This document shows, piece by piece, positions 63,718-64,000 of a stretch of 64,000 bases of DNA. Positions within the stretch are counted from its first letter, which is position 1, and each line of letters begins with the position of its first letter. This DNA is from Flavivirga algicola. GTDB lineage: Bacteria > Bacteroidota > Bacteroidia > Flavobacteriales > Flavobacteriaceae. Under the pieces are notes generated by a model. The model was given only the letters and a program-made list of their open reading frames with translations, did no database searches and was not told the DNA's origin. The DNA lies in contig NZ_JABBHF010000009.1 of assembly GCF_012910715.1 (NCBI RefSeq), positions 168,551-232,550 of the forward strand, in the 5' to 3' direction. The translations under genes and the position numbers were made by a program.

Positions 63718-64000
63718 TATAAAACAGATAACAAAGCTCAAAAAAGAAGCATAACTTGTATCGCAAAACAACGAGGGTAAACCTTAAATAGAGGTATCAC
63801 ATATTTATAGCAAGTGAACAGGTTTATTATAGCTTAAAATCATAAAGATGCTGGTGACGACCAAGATTTAGAGTTGATCACATATAGGATGCGGAGCAGG
63901 TTATATGGTATTGAAATATTGATAGTCCTATCGGAATTATTAACATTACAACACCTCAAAATCAACATAATGAGATAATTAAAAAAATAAATATTAACTT
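63718..64000 (+). other. non-coding tail of the IS110-family element, possible guide RNA
   Basis: This 283-bp region has no ORF of note. It follows the transposase stop and contains several short AT-rich dyads. In the IS1111 branch the seekRNA/bridge RNA is encoded downstream of the transposase, so this is the candidate location. No structure could be verified by eye. Confidence 0.3.

Larger units (their letters stand above)
62583..64000 (+). mobile_element. IS110-family insertion sequence (ends uncertain)
   Basis: The transposase gene at 62674-63717 is flanked by about 90 bp on the left and at least 283 bp on the right without other genes. IS110-family elements lack clear terminal inverted repeats, so the borders cannot be fixed here; the left limit is set just after the truncated attC-like dyad, and the right end may be beyond the window. 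The 3' non-coding part (63718-64000) could hold the element's guide RNA. Confidence 0.6.

Overview
The window is AT-rich DNA from a member of the Flavobacteriaceae (Bacteroidota), probably marine. The evidence is type IX secretion (T9SS) C-terminal sorting domains on several secreted proteins, promoters of the TAnnTTTG type, a Reg_prop/Y_Y_Y sensor kinase, a DUF5916 outer-membrane protein, and flavobacterial versions of lepA, rbfA, dus and the glycogen genes. No rRNA, CRISPR array or phage structural module was seen.

Layout. (1) 0-8.1 kb, minus strand: an NAD/ADP-ribose and RNA-end cluster. A NrtR-type Nudix regulator lies upstream of a six-gene operon (PRPP-synthetase-like, DUF4291, RNase Z-like metallo-beta-lactamase, macro domain, ADP-ribosylglycohydrolase, KptA RNA 2'-phosphotransferase). 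A second minus-strand set follows: coiled protein, vWA protein, divergent adenylosuccinate-synthetase-like protein and RyR-like protein. The nrtR and prs-like promoters share a 19-bp operator-like motif that overlaps the -7 element in the same way. (2) 8.2-19.3 kb: a NarL-type regulator and a propeller sensor kinase, divergent from three secreted T9SS proteins (a candidate polysaccharide lyase with two carbohydrate-binding modules and two parallel beta-helix proteins), with no SusC/SusD pair. (3) 19.6-28.5 kb: DUF5916 protein, TPR protein, a CAT-anticodon tRNA, methylmalonyl-CoA epimerase, rbfA, LolE-like permease, dus, and a T9SS propeller protein. (4) 28.6-31.1 kb: a tight operon of an Lgt-fold protein lacking the usual catalytic His, a COG1964 radical SAM protein related to archaeal tetraether synthase, and two tandem 67-residue membrane proteins. 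(5) 31.1-38.5 kb: a LytS/LytTR pair, lepA, and a TPR-kinase/LuxR-type regulator pair. (6) 39-46.1 kb: glycogen operon glgA-glgC-glgB plus a GH31 alpha-glucosidase. (7) 46.2-59.8 kb: a K+/H+-type antiporter, a UspA-SulP pair, an Ntn hydrolase, a SUKH/TPR/ankyrin protein, a GyrI-like protein, a flavin reductase divergent from a Fur-family regulator, and an AraC-linked set. (8) 60-64 kb: small orphan genes separated by attC-like imperfect palindromes, ending in an IS110-family element.

Functionally, the first cluster reads as removal of RNA 2'-phosphates at the expense of NAD, with clean-up or re-use of the ADP-ribose by-products, under an ADP-ribose-sensing repressor. The Lgt-like/radical SAM operon reads as a lipid-modifying system that I cannot match to a described bacterial pathway. 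The 60-64 kb segment looks like an integron-cassette-like island without an integrase in view. All functions are inferred by reading the sequence; no database search was possible.
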